Positions 26,992-34,572 of a stretch of 64,000 nt of DNA are shown one piece after another. The notes under the pieces were generated by a model. That model was given only the letters and a program-made list of their open reading frames with translations, had not been told where the DNA came from and did not search any database. Source of the DNA: an uncultured Polaribacter sp. (lineage in GTDB: Bacteria > Bacteroidota > Bacteroidia > Flavobacteriales > Flavobacteriaceae); the NCBI GenBank assembly GCA_943787375.1, contig CALSME010000002.1, positions 496,001 through 560,000 of the forward strand, read 5' to 3'. The stretch's first letter is position 1. Each line of letters starts with the position of its first letter. The position numbers and the translations under genes are program-made.

Positions 26992-27833
26992 TGACATTAA
27001 GAATCCTATTTATCTGCATTTTTTCATTCATTTTAGCCAGCTGTGGCTCAAAAAAAGTAGTTATTAATAAGCCGTCTAAAACTCCAGTCCAAGGGTCAGT
27101 AGCAAAGGATTTCCCTTCTGTAAATCAAGTGAAACACGTTCGGGATCTCGAAAAAAATGTGGCAAACTTAAATAAAAATGTATTACAATATATTCTAAAA
27201 TATGCGCCAATTGCGGTTCATGAAATGCATGTTTCAGGAATCCCTGCCAGTATTACACTTGCACAAGGGATTTTAGAATCTGGAAGTGGCAAGAGTCTTT
27301 TGGCAACAAAATCGAACAATCATTTCGGTATTAAATGTCACAGTAAATGGCAAGGAGAACGTGTCTATCACGACGATGATGAAAAGGGAGAGTGTTTTCG
27401 GAAATATCAATTTGTAGAAACTTCGTATAAAGATCATTCCGCATTTTTATCAAATAGAAGCCGCTATGCTTTTTTGTTTGATTACAATAAGAAAGATTAC
27501 AAGAAATGGGCAAAAGGGTTACGAAAAGCAGGATATGCTACCGATAAAAAATATCCTCAAAAATTGATTAAACTGATAAAGACCTATAAATTGTATGAAT
27601 TTGATTCTTTTAAAAAGAAGCATTACAAAACTAAAAAATTGAAATTAAAAGAAGATGAAATTCTTCAAAGCACACCTTCTAAAGAATTGAAAAACATCTC
27701 TTATGTTGTAAAAAAAGGAGATACGCTGTATGCGATTGCTAGGAAATTCAATATTTCAGTAGCAACCTTGAAAAAGCAAAACAATTTAGAAAGCAATGAT
27801 CTGGAAATAGGAAAAATATTAATTATAAAATAG
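26991..27833 (+). CDS. Lipoprotein N-acetylglucosaminidase with LysM domain (peptidoglycan hydrolase)
   Basis: A 280-residue protein with lipoprotein signal (lipobox ILASCGS). A glucosaminidase (FlgJ/LytG-like, GH73) domain spans about residues 65-205: SGIPASITLAQGILESGSGKS with the catalytic Glu, NNHFGIKCH and FRKYQFVETSYKDHSAFL. A LysM domain ends the protein (SYVVKKGDTLYAIARKFN and IGKILIIK). It should cleave peptidoglycan glycans from the outer-membrane side of the periplasm. Start overlaps the preceding gene by one base; the carbonic anhydrase-like gene begins 5 bp after the stop, so the three form an operon. Confidence 0.93.
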   Translation: MTLRILFICIFSFILASCGSKKVVINKPSKTPVQGSVAKDFPSVNQVKHVRDLEKNVANLNKNVLQYILKYAPIAVHEMHVSGIPASITLAQGILESGSGKSLLATKSNNHFGIKCHSKWQGERVYHDDDEKGECFRKYQFVETSYKDHSAFLSNRSRYAFLFDYNKKDYKKWAKGLRKAGYATDKKYPQKLIKLIKTYKLYEFDSFKKKHYKTKKLKLKEDEILQSTPSKELKNISYVVKKGDTLYAIARKFNISVATLKKQNNLESNDLEIGKILIIK

Positions 27834-27838
27834 GAAAT

Positions 27839-28354
27839 ATGGCAGTCATCAAACCCGTAAAAGGAAAACACCCACAAATACCATCCGATTGCTTTGTTGC
27901 AGAAAATGCCACAATTGTTGGTGAAGTTTCGTTTGGAAAAGAATGTTCAGTATGGTATAATGCGGTCATTCGTGGAGACGTCCATTACATAAAAATAGGG
28001 AATAAAGTGAATGTTCAAGACGGTGCTGTTATTCATGCAACCTATCAAAAATCACCAACCACAATAGGAAATAATGTTTCTGTTGGCCACAATGCGATTG
28101 TGCATGGTTGTACAATTCACGACAATGTTTTGATAGGAATGGGAAGTGTTATTATGGACGATTGTACTATTGAATCGAACTCAATTATTGCTGCAGGTGC
28201 AGTGGTTACCAAAAACACAACGGTAGAGAGCGGTAGTATCTATGCAGGGATTCCTGCAAAGAAAGTAAAAGATATTTCGCAAGAACTTATTTCTGGAGAA
28301 ATTAATAGAATTGCCAATAATTATGTGGAATATTCGAGTTGGGTGAAAGAATAA
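27839..28354 (+). CDS. Gamma-carbonic anhydrase-like hexapeptide protein (YrdA/PaaY family)
   Basis: A 171-residue left-handed beta-helix protein built from hexapeptide repeats. The metal-site motifs of gamma-carbonic anhydrases are present: RGDVHYIKIG, NVQDGAVIHAT and VGHNAIVHGC, giving three histidines. Family members form trimers with Zn or Fe at subunit interfaces, but many YrdA-type proteins show weak or no anhydrase activity, so the reaction is only probable. Third gene of the operon with the PLP enzyme and the glucosaminidase. Confidence 0.9.
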   Translation: MAVIKPVKGKHPQIPSDCFVAENATIVGEVSFGKECSVWYNAVIRGDVHYIKIGNKVNVQDGAVIHATYQKSPTTIGNNVSVGHNAIVHGCTIHDNVLIGMGSVIMDDCTIESNSIIAAGAVVTKNTTVESGSIYAGIPAKKVKDISQELISGEINRIANNYVEYSSWVKE

Positions 28355-28387
28355 AAAGTAATTTTTTTTGCACATTTTTTGAGGACA

Positions 28388-28423
28388 AAAAAAACTCGAC
28401 TTCATTTAAGAAACCGAGTTTTT
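28388..28423. terminator. Bidirectional terminator
   Basis: AAACTCG at 28392-28398 pairs with CGAGTTT at 28415-28421, with A and T runs on either side. It lies between convergent genes. Confidence 0.7.
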
Positions 28424-28451
28424 AATTAAAAATAAAGAACCAGCAGGATCG

Positions 28452-28907
28452 TTATTTTTTACTTCCTCTTTTTTTTCCTCTTTTCCCTTTTTGGTGTTTC
28501 ATTTTCTTTGCAGCCATTCGTTTTTTTGTTTTAGCCATTTTTTCGAATTTCTGAAATTGTGACGCAGTTAAAATTTGCTTCATCTTATTTTTCATCATAA
28601 TTTGAGCATCCAAGTAGTTGTTTTTCATTGCAAAAATGGCATCTCCACTCGGTCTCTTTTCTGATTTTCTGTGTTCTTCTTTTGCAGCTTTCATTTCCTT
28701 TGCAACCTCAATTTTTCTTGTAATTAAAGGCATAATTTCTTTTTGTTGCTTCGCATTTAAATCCAACGCCAACGTCATTTGTTTGACTTTTAATGTTGCT
28801 TGTTGTGCGGTGGTCATTTCCGAACCTTTATGCCCTCTTTTCTTTTGAGCCTGTGTTGAAAATGTGGTGGAAAATACCAAGATTAAAATACAGATTAAAT
28901 TTTTCAT
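28452..28907 (-). CDS. Small secreted basic protein, Spy/CpxP-like helical type
   Basis: A 151-residue protein with a signal peptide (residues 1-20, ending STQAQ). The mature part is predicted helical and very rich in Lys, Met and Ala, with an LDLNAKQQKEIMPLI segment resembling the LTxxQ-type motif of Spy/CpxP periplasmic chaperones, and a C-terminal run rich in KK and KR. Similar short proteins are common in Bacteroidota and often linked to envelope stress, but I do not recognise a named family with certainty. Divergent from the MscS gene. Confidence 0.75.
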   Translation of the reverse strand: MKNLICILILVFSTTFSTQAQKKRGHKGSEMTTAQQATLKVKQMTLALDLNAKQQKEIMPLITRKIEVAKEMKAAKEEHRKSEKRPSGDAIFAMKNNYLDAQIMMKNKMKQILTASQFQKFEKMAKTKKRMAAKKMKHQKGKRGKKRGSKK

Positions 28908-28935
28908 GTTATTTTTGTTTTTTTATTTACATCTC

Positions 28936-28969
28936 TTTGACCCTACATTTTTGAAAAGGTTTAAATTTG
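28936..28969 (+). promoter_or_regulatory. Bacteroidota-type promoter of the MscS gene
   Basis: TTTG at 28936-28939, 22 bp, then TAAATTTG at 28962-28969, close to the TTTG-N19-21-TAnnTTTG consensus. The start codon is 34 bases downstream. Confidence 0.6.
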
Positions 28970-29003
28970 CATTTCTGTTACACAACGGTTTAATACATTT
29001 AAA

Positions 29004-30632
29004 ATGAAAAAATTTCTCTGGTTATTCTTTTTGATTCCTTTTATTTCGAGTGCTCAAGACAGTACACGAGTAGATATTAGCAATCCATATGCAACGATTT
29101 ACACGCACTTATTTTTCTTACAAGAAGACTCTTATCAACCTGAAAAAGCAGCAAAAACTATTTCTGGATACACGGATAAGGTTGCGATACTAAAAGCGAT
29201 TAAATTAAAAAAGATTTTAGATGGTAAAGGGTTGTTTGTCGATTTTAATAAAATCTCCTCAGATCCAAATTATAACGATACTATTGGGTATTCGGCCTCT
29301 TATAAATATGTATTGTTTCCACAAAGAATGCCAGAAATTTCTGTAGAAAAGATAAATAATAATTGGTACTATTCGGCAGAGACCGTTTCTAAAATTGATC
29401 AGATTTACAAAGAAATTTTCCCGTGGTATGTAGATAAACTCCAAAGTAGTATGCCAGATTATGGACATAAAAAACTATTGACTATCGAGATTTGGCAATG
29501 GATTGGTGTCTTATTAATGTTTCTATTGGCATGGATTCTTTTTCTAATTGCCAAGAAAGCAGCCTTTTTTGTGTTGAAGAAACTCCAGCATCAAATTACA
29601 AAAAACACCAATTTAGAAATTAATAAAGTATTAAAGAAATTAGCACACCCTCTCAGTTTGTTGGTTGTGTTTGCTTTTTTCGACAAAGTATTTGCATCGC
29701 TTCAATTTGGATTGGAAATTAATACGTTTGTTTTTAAAGCAATCAATATTGCCATTGTTGTCTTTTGGATCTATGTATTTTTAAAGATGGTTCAAGTTTT
29801 CATGCAAATTTATAAAGTGTTTACAGAAGGGACTCACGGAAGGTTGGACGATCAATTGGTACCAATATTAGATAACCTTTTTACTGGTTTGGTCATCGTT
29901 GTCGGAGGATTTAGATTGCTTGCTTTGTTAGGAGTAGATACCACTACCATGTTAGCAGGAGCTACGATCGGTGGTTTGGCATTTGCATTGGCATCCCAGG
30001 ATACGGTGAGAAACTTGATTGGAACTATCATGATTTTCTTGGACAAGCCCTTCCATATTGAAGATTGGATTGAAGCGGGTGAAGTTGTTGGAACCGTAGA
30101 AAAAGTTGGCTTTCGTTCTACCAGTGTGCGAGCTGCAGATACCTCGGTGTATCAAATTCCGAATAGTAAATTGTCGGAAATTGTAATTAACAACAAAGGA
30201 TTGCGCTTGTTTAGAAGATACCATACCAATTTAGGATTGCGGTATGATACGCCTCCAGAGTTAATTGAAGCTTTTGTAAAGGGAGTTCGAGAAATTATTA
30301 TTGCACATCCAGAAACCCGTTCAGATTCTTATAACGTTGAGTTTACGGGATTTGGAGATTCGGCACTATTAATTACCGTCAATGTTTATTTTAAAAGTTT
30401 GGCTTGGGGTATCGAGCAATCTTCAAAGCATAGAATGCACATTGCAATTGTAAAATTGGCAAAAGAATTAGGCGTAGATTTTGCGTTTCCATCTTCCACA
30501 GTGATGATCGAAAATTTCCCAGAGAAAAAAGGACTGAATCCAAAATATGATATCAGTTTAGAAAGAACGGATGCTGTGATTGCAAAAACGGTTTCAGATT
30601 TTAAAAATGAAGGCCCGAAAGAAGAGGTGTAA
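29004..30632 (+). CDS. MscS-family mechanosensitive channel
   Basis: A 542-residue inner-membrane channel that releases solutes under hypoosmotic shock. Signal peptide at residues 1-17; a periplasmic domain of about 130 residues; membrane helices near 158-186, 210-228, 238-262 and 283-302; and the pore helix with AGATIGGLAFALASQDTVRNLIGTIMIFLDKPF, the typical MscS Ala/Gly-rich TM3. The cytoplasmic beta domain follows (VVGTVEKVGFRST, VYQIPNSKLSEIVINN). It is longer than E. coli MscS because of the periplasmic domain. It ends 24 bp from the truncated rsmI fragment and is convergent with it. Confidence 0.93.
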   Translation: MKKFLWLFFLIPFISSAQDSTRVDISNPYATIYTHLFFLQEDSYQPEKAAKTISGYTDKVAILKAIKLKKILDGKGLFVDFNKISSDPNYNDTIGYSASYKYVLFPQRMPEISVEKINNNWYYSAETVSKIDQIYKEIFPWYVDKLQSSMPDYGHKKLLTIEIWQWIGVLLMFLLAWILFLIAKKAAFFVLKKLQHQITKNTNLEINKVLKKLAHPLSLLVVFAFFDKVFASLQFGLEINTFVFKAINIAIVVFWIYVFLKMVQVFMQIYKVFTEGTHGRLDDQLVPILDNLFTGLVIVVGGFRLLALLGVDTTTMLAGATIGGLAFALASQDTVRNLIGTIMIFLDKPFHIEDWIEAGEVVGTVEKVGFRSTSVRAADTSVYQIPNSKLSEIVINNKGLRLFRRYHTNLGLRYDTPPELIEAFVKGVREIIIAHPETRSDSYNVEFTGFGDSALLITVNVYFKSLAWGIEQSSKHRMHIAIVKLAKELGVDFAFPSSTVMIENFPEKKGLNPKYDISLERTDAVIAKTVSDFKNEGPKEEV

Positions 30633-30649
30633 ACGGGTTTATTGTATAA

Positions 30650-30889
30650 AATATTTTACTTTTTACCCTCAACAATTACAACAATTTCTCCTTTTGGTGG
30701 TTTTGCGGTATAGTGTGCTAGCACTTCAGTGGCAGTTCCTCGAATGGTTTCTTCAAACATTTTGGAGAGTTCTCTGGAAACAGAAACCTGTCTATCTTCG
30801 CCAAAATATTCGGCAAAGTGCCCGAGTGTTTTAACCAATTTATGTGGTGATTCATAAAAAATGATGGTTCTTGTTTCTTCTGCCAATAA
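30650..30889 (-). repeat. 240-bp direct repeat, distal copy (target duplication of rsmI 3' end)
   Basis: Identical by eye to 33347-33586, in the same orientation, offset 2697 bp. The copies diverge sharply on both sides (30649/33346 and 30890/33587). Confidence 0.95.
30656..30889 (-). pseudogene. rsmI 3' fragment left by the insertion
   Basis: Encodes the last 76-77 residues of RsmI (from AEETRTIIFYESPHK to the stop), identical to the end of the intact gene at 33353-34024. It lacks the N-terminal SAM-binding part, an initiation codon of its own and a promoter. It is the displaced end of the ancestral gene next to mscS. A TTG at 30886 could start a 76-aa frame but nothing supports translation. 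Confidence 0.93.
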
Positions 30890-30970
30890 TTTTTTAATTT
30901 TAAAACATAAATCCCAATAAAGATATTAGAGTTATATTGAAAGGACTAATGTCATCTTTTGAAGAGGGTT

Positions 30971-32050
30971 TTATTTTTTAAATCTGATTTGCAAATTCAG
31001 TTTAAAATATAACTTTCCATTTTCTTCATAAATCAAACCAAAATCATGTCTGTTTGAACTTGCTGTATCTAATTTTGTATTATTAAATAAGTAGTCTTCA
31101 AATTCATTTCTATTGTAAATATGATAACATAAAACATCTCCGTTTTCTTTTATTATCAGATATCCACCAGTTGCGTCATATTGTCCTGTCCAAACTTTAG
31201 AAGGCATCATTCCTAAAGCAATGTCAGTTAAAAAGCGTTTAATTTTATATTCGTAAAATTTATGTTCATTAGAAACATCAAAACCTAGAGGGTTTTTATT
31301 AGTAGTGCTTTCTACTAAATCTGAAACACTTGATTTATCACTAGAATAAAATTCATAAACGATTTGAGATAATATTTCTGGAAGTTTACTGTCAATAAGA
31401 ATTAAATTATTCGAGAATATTAGTCTTTCAGTTTTTACAAAATTAAATTTTCCTTCTGATTGTAAAACCGAATTAATTCTATCCATTATTTTACTCCTTG
31501 AGTCAATTGAATTAATCTTTTGAATATCTATTTTATTTAATTTCTGATTATAAACCCTGTAAATAAAGTTTGTCGTTTTACCTGCGTTAAGTAATGAAGA
31601 AGGACTACCTAATTGAGATTTGATACTAAACCCTAAAGTTGGTTGCTGGTTTGTTCTTTGGTCATGAACAACAATCGTAATATCCGTTTTTGCTTTGGAA
31701 TCTGCTTTTAGAGAAAGGCAATTTATAGATTGCATAAATTCTTCAATCTTTGGAACGGAAAAAGTTCTTTTTTTATTTGCTTTTATTTTTTCAAGTAAGA
31801 ACTTTGCCTTTTCTTTAAATTCTGAAATAGCAATTTTCAATACTTTCTCTCCACCAGAAATAAGTATAATTTCGTCTTGAATTGAGTACTCAAAATCTCC
31901 ATTATTTTCTTTCCTTAAAACACGTAAAATAGGATAAACGACACCCTCTAGTTTTTCAATATCTTTATTTCCAAGAAATAATTGTTTGTCGCCAAGTAAT
32001 TTAAATAGCGTGTAAATTTCACTCCATTCGCCTTTATTTCCTGTAATCAT
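30971..32050 (-). CDS. HpaII-family type II restriction endonuclease (predicted CCGG)
   Basis: A 359-residue protein, matching the length of R.HpaII (358 aa). The N-terminal NKGEWSEIYTLFKLLGDK followed by YPILRVLRKE is characteristic of the HpaII endonuclease family as I know it. A candidate PD-(D/E)XK-like core is KTDITIVVHD (about residue 130) followed by LGFSIKSQLG, where Lys is kept but the usual acidic residue is Ser; catalytic residues are inference. It should cut unmethylated CCGG. Its ATG lies inside the end of the methyltransferase gene (17-bp overlap), so it is cotranscribed and translated after the protective enzyme. No separate controller gene is present. Confidence 0.88.
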   Translation of the reverse strand: MITGNKGEWSEIYTLFKLLGDKQLFLGNKDIEKLEGVVYPILRVLRKENNGDFEYSIQDEIILISGGEKVLKIAISEFKEKAKFLLEKIKANKKRTFSVPKIEEFMQSINCLSLKADSKAKTDITIVVHDQRTNQQPTLGFSIKSQLGSPSSLLNAGKTTNFIYRVYNQKLNKIDIQKINSIDSRSKIMDRINSVLQSEGKFNFVKTERLIFSNNLILIDSKLPEILSQIVYEFYSSDKSSVSDLVESTTNKNPLGFDVSNEHKFYEYKIKRFLTDIALGMMPSKVWTGQYDATGGYLIIKENGDVLCYHIYNRNEFEDYLFNNTKLDTASSNRHDFGLIYEENGKLYFKLNLQIRFKK

Positions 32051-33311
32051 ATAGTTTAAGTTTTTCTATAATCTTATCTGCTGTTGCTTGAATTGCAGGA
32101 ACGGCAACTGAGTTCCCAAATTGTTTATATGCTTGAGTATCGGATACTACAATTTTATAATCATCAGGAAAACCTTGTAACCTTGCCCATTCTCTCGGAG
32201 TCATTTTTCGAATTCCCTCTTTATTAACTTCTCCAGTTATATGTGTTATTGGAGTGAAATTTTTAAGTCGAAAATCATACACTAAGTTTCTTTCTCTTCC
32301 CATTCCCCCACAAACAACTGCGTTTGCAGTTCCTGTATCTGGAATTATTTCGTATCCAAAGCCATTTCCTTTACTTGCGTGTCTTGCTTTATGATTTCGT
32401 AGGGTATTTACATAGGTTTCAGATAAATAATATTTAACCGATACTGTTTCAGATTCCAAAATATTTTTAATAGTTGGTTTTTTCTTAATTGGTTTAGGGT
32501 ATTCAAATTCAGTAATCCCTAAATCTTTTCTAAAGCCAACAATAAAAATGCGCTCTCTATTTTGTGGAACACCAAATTCCTTTGCATTCATGATTTCTGG
32601 TTTAGGAACAAAATAACCCAAATCTTCTCTTAAAACATTTAGAATTGTTGCTAACGTCTTTCCTTTATCATGACTTCTTAAACCTTTCACATTTTCTAAA
32701 AAAATTGCCTTAGGTTTCTTGTTTTTTATGATTTCAGCAACATCAAAAAACAATGTTCCTCTAGTATCTTCAAATCCACCACGTTTTCCTGCTATTGAAA
32801 ATGCTTGACATGGAAATCCAGCACATAATACATCAAACCCGTCTGGGATATAATCTTTAGTTTCTTTTTTTGTTATATCTCCAAATGGAACTTCTCCAAA
32901 ATTTGCACGATATGTTTGTTTTGAATATTTATCCCATTCGCTTGTAAAAACGCATTTTCCTTTAAGGTTTTGAAACGCCAATCTAAAGCCTCCAATTCCA
33001 GCGAAAAGATCGATGAATTTAAAGTCAGGTTTTTTAGGTGCGGGAAAAGGGACGTTTTCTTGTTGAAAGATTAAATATTGTAACGCTTCTTCGGCTACTT
33101 TTTCTGTGACTTCCTGTCTTGGAAACCTATAATTAAATAATTTTTTCACATGTTCTAAAGCATCAGGCTTATAAAACTGAGAAACTCCGTTTCTATAATT
33201 ATGTAAATAATGTGTAAAAGCAGCTTCTGTGTCTTTTTTTGATTCTATAAGCCTAATTTTGAATTTTTTATCTTCAAAATTTTCTATTGATATTTTTTCT
33301 TTTAGAACCAC
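32034..33311 (-). CDS. HpaII-type DNA (cytosine-5) methyltransferase (predicted CCGG)
   Basis: A 425-residue C5 methyltransferase. Motif I FIDLFAGIGGFRLA, motif IV GFPCQAFSIAGKRGG (catalytic Cys168), motif VI LENVKGL, motif VIII QNRERIF and motif X YKQFGNSVAVPA are all intact. The target-recognition region, with KARHASKGNGFGYEIIPD and GGMGRERNLV, closely resembles what I recall of M.HpaII, supporting CCGG. About 95 residues precede motif I, longer than in M.HpaII; Dcm also has such an extension. The frame is bounded upstream by a TAA, so the GTG at 33311 is the first available start. Upstream gene of the two-gene operon; its end overlaps the endonuclease start by 17 bp. Confidence 0.93.
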   Translation of the reverse strand: MVLKEKISIENFEDKKFKIRLIESKKDTEAAFTHYLHNYRNGVSQFYKPDALEHVKKLFNYRFPRQEVTEKVAEEALQYLIFQQENVPFPAPKKPDFKFIDLFAGIGGFRLAFQNLKGKCVFTSEWDKYSKQTYRANFGEVPFGDITKKETKDYIPDGFDVLCAGFPCQAFSIAGKRGGFEDTRGTLFFDVAEIIKNKKPKAIFLENVKGLRSHDKGKTLATILNVLREDLGYFVPKPEIMNAKEFGVPQNRERIFIVGFRKDLGITEFEYPKPIKKKPTIKNILESETVSVKYYLSETYVNTLRNHKARHASKGNGFGYEIIPDTGTANAVVCGGMGRERNLVYDFRLKNFTPITHITGEVNKEGIRKMTPREWARLQGFPDDYKIVVSDTQAYKQFGNSVAVPAIQATADKIIEKLKLYDYRK

Positions 33312-33346
33312 TATTTATGACTTTTATTTGATTAGTAAATTTATAC

Positions 33347-33586
33347 AATATTTTACTTTTTACCCTCAACAATTACAACAATTTCTCCTTTTGGTGGTTT
33401 TGCGGTATAGTGTGCTAGCACTTCAGTGGCAGTTCCTCGAATGGTTTCTTCAAACATTTTGGAGAGTTCTCTGGAAACAGAAACCTGTCTATCTTCGCCA
33501 AAATATTCGGCAAAGTGCCCGAGTGTTTTAACCAATTTATGTGGTGATTCATAAAAAATGATGGTTCTTGTTTCTTCTGCCAATAA
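33347..33586 (-). repeat. 240-bp direct repeat, proximal copy (3' end of intact rsmI)
   Basis: Same sequence as 30650-30889. Here it continues upstream into the rest of rsmI, so this copy belongs to the functional gene; its distal border is 6 bp beyond the rsmI stop codon. Confidence 0.95.
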
Positions 33587-34024
33587 AAGCAAACGGGTTT
33601 GTCTTCCTTTTTTAACTGGCAAAAAACCTTCAAAAACAAACTTGTCATTGGGCAACCCAGAATTGACCAACGCAGGGACAAATGCAGTGGCTCCTGGCAA
33701 ACAATCTACTTCGATATTATTTTCTACACAGGCCCTTGTCAGTAAAAAACCAGGATCAGAAATTGCAGGTGTCCCCGCATCTGAAATAAGTGCACAGGTT
33801 TCTCCTGCTTGTATGCGTTTTAAAATTCCTTCAATAGACTTGTGCTCATTGTGCATGTGATGACTGTGCATTTGCGTAGCAATCTCAAAATGCTTTAAGA
33901 GTTTTCCACTGGTACGAGTGTCTTCTGCTAAAATAAAAGCGACTTCTTTTAGCACGCGAATAGCCCTAAAAGTCATGTCTTCTAAATTTCCTATTGGTGT
34001 GGGTACTAAATATAATTTGCTCAT
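33353..34024 (-). CDS. rsmI: 16S rRNA (cytidine1402-2'-O)-methyltransferase RsmI
   Basis: A 223-residue tetrapyrrole-methylase-fold enzyme that methylates the ribose of C1402 in the ribosomal P site. Motifs: N-terminal LYLVPTPIGNLEDMT, AEDTRTSGKLL, ALISDAGTPAISDPG, LPGATAFVPALVNSGL, and the C-terminal IIFYESPHK and GEIVVIVEGKK. Full length despite the insertion: the target duplication supplies an exact 3' end of 240 bp, and the stop is only 6 bp from the repeat border. It follows the cupin gene by 5 bp and is probably cotranscribed with it. Downstream lie the methyltransferase promoter region and the island. Confidence 0.96.
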   Translation of the reverse strand: MSKLYLVPTPIGNLEDMTFRAIRVLKEVAFILAEDTRTSGKLLKHFEIATQMHSHHMHNEHKSIEGILKRIQAGETCALISDAGTPAISDPGFLLTRACVENNIEVDCLPGATAFVPALVNSGLPNDKFVFEGFLPVKKGRQTRLLLLAEETRTIIFYESPHKLVKTLGHFAEYFGEDRQVSVSRELSKMFEETIRGTATEVLAHYTAKPPKGEIVVIVEGKK

Positions 34025-34029
34025 CGTTT

Positions 34030-34389
34030 TTAAATCGCTTCGTAGGTTTCTACTGTAATATTTGCAATGACTTCTCCAGTGTGTTTTATAGAAAGAGGTT
34101 CAAACAACAGGATGTGCACTTCTTCTTTGGCTATGGGTTTGTGTGCAACTCCTTTAGGAACAATATAAAATTCACCCTCGTTCAACGTCACTGTTTTTGC
34201 CTGCATTTCAATAACCAAACACCCTTTGATGACCATAAAAAACTCATCTTCATGTTCGTGGGTATGATATACAAATTCCCCTTTTAATTTTGCCAATAGA
34301 ATTTGTTGCCCATTAAGTTCGCCTACTTTTTTTGGAGACCAATGGTCTGAAAACAAATTGAATTTTTCTTGAATATTTACAACACTCAT
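34030..34389 (-). CDS. Small single-domain cupin protein
   Basis: A 119-residue cupin. Metal-binding motif 1 is YHTHEHEDEFFMVIKG (His, His, Glu) and motif 2 lies around YIVPKGVAHKPIA with the fourth ligand His. No other domain or signal peptide. Such proteins may bind small ligands or act as sugar or amino-acid-modifying enzymes; the function is unknown. First gene of a likely operon with rsmI (5-bp gap), with a TAnnTTTG box just upstream. Confidence 0.85.
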   Translation of the reverse strand: MSVVNIQEKFNLFSDHWSPKKVGELNGQQILLAKLKGEFVYHTHEHEDEFFMVIKGCLVIEMQAKTVTLNEGEFYIVPKGVAHKPIAKEEVHILLFEPLSIKHTGEVIANITVETYEAI

Positions 34390-34394
34390 AAGGA

Positions 34395-34402
34395 CAAATT
34401 TA
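34395..34402 (-). promoter_or_regulatory. Candidate TAnnTTTG promoter for cupin-rsmI
   Basis: On the minus strand TAAATTTG ends 5 bases before the cupin ATG, implying a very short or absent leader. Confidence 0.45.
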
Positions 34403-34455
34403 CGAAGAATTGGACGAATTTTGCGTTACCGATTGCAGCAATTGTTTGAGCGCTT

Positions 34456-34508
34456 CCGCTTTTTGCGGGATGCGAGTGCGAAAAGCGGGGCATTTCTCTT
34501 TAGAAATG
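34456..34508. repeat. Paired hairpins in the cupin/aspS divergent region
   Basis: CCGCTTTT at 34456-34463 pairs with AAAAGCGG at 34481-34488; directly after it CATTTCT at 34491-34497 pairs with AGAAATG at 34502-34508 around a CTTT loop. The stretch is visibly richer in GC than its surroundings. It lies between divergent genes, so it is not a gene-end terminator. It resembles a small palindromic repetitive element. Confidence 0.55.
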
Positions 34509-34543
34509 AACGCCCAAAGCATTATTATTCAATTGAAAATGTC

Positions 34544-34551
34544 TAATTTTG
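34544..34551 (+). promoter_or_regulatory. Candidate TAnnTTTG promoter for aspS
   Basis: TAATTTTG, 21 bases before the chosen aspS ATG. No -33 TTG at ideal spacing. Confidence 0.5.
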
Positions 34552-34572
34552 CAACTTAAAATTTCAAAAGAA

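Larger units (their letters stand above)
30890..33346 (-). mobile_element. HpaII-type restriction-modification island inserted in rsmI
   Basis: A 2457-bp segment between the 240-bp direct repeats. It carries only the cytosine methyltransferase and the restriction endonuclease genes, with no transposase, integrase or vsr gene. Removing the island and one repeat copy restores a simple mscS-rsmI arrangement, so it is read as a recent insertion with long target duplication. The mechanism is not visible in the sequence. Confidence 0.88.

Noticed and set aside
33229..33531. 100-aa plus-strand ORF running from the methyltransferase 5' end through the repeat, and its partner at 30580-30834
   Set aside because: Antisense to rsmI; present twice only because the 240-bp repeat is duplicated.
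30631..33600. Ten bases AAACGGGTTT just outside both borders of the island (30631-30640 and 33591-33600)
   Set aside because: Not placed symmetrically relative to the repeat ends and short enough for chance; does not look like an attachment site.
34549..34572. TTG start for aspS
   Set aside because: The codon overlaps the TAATTTTG promoter box and the ATG at 34573 gives the normal AspS N-terminus.
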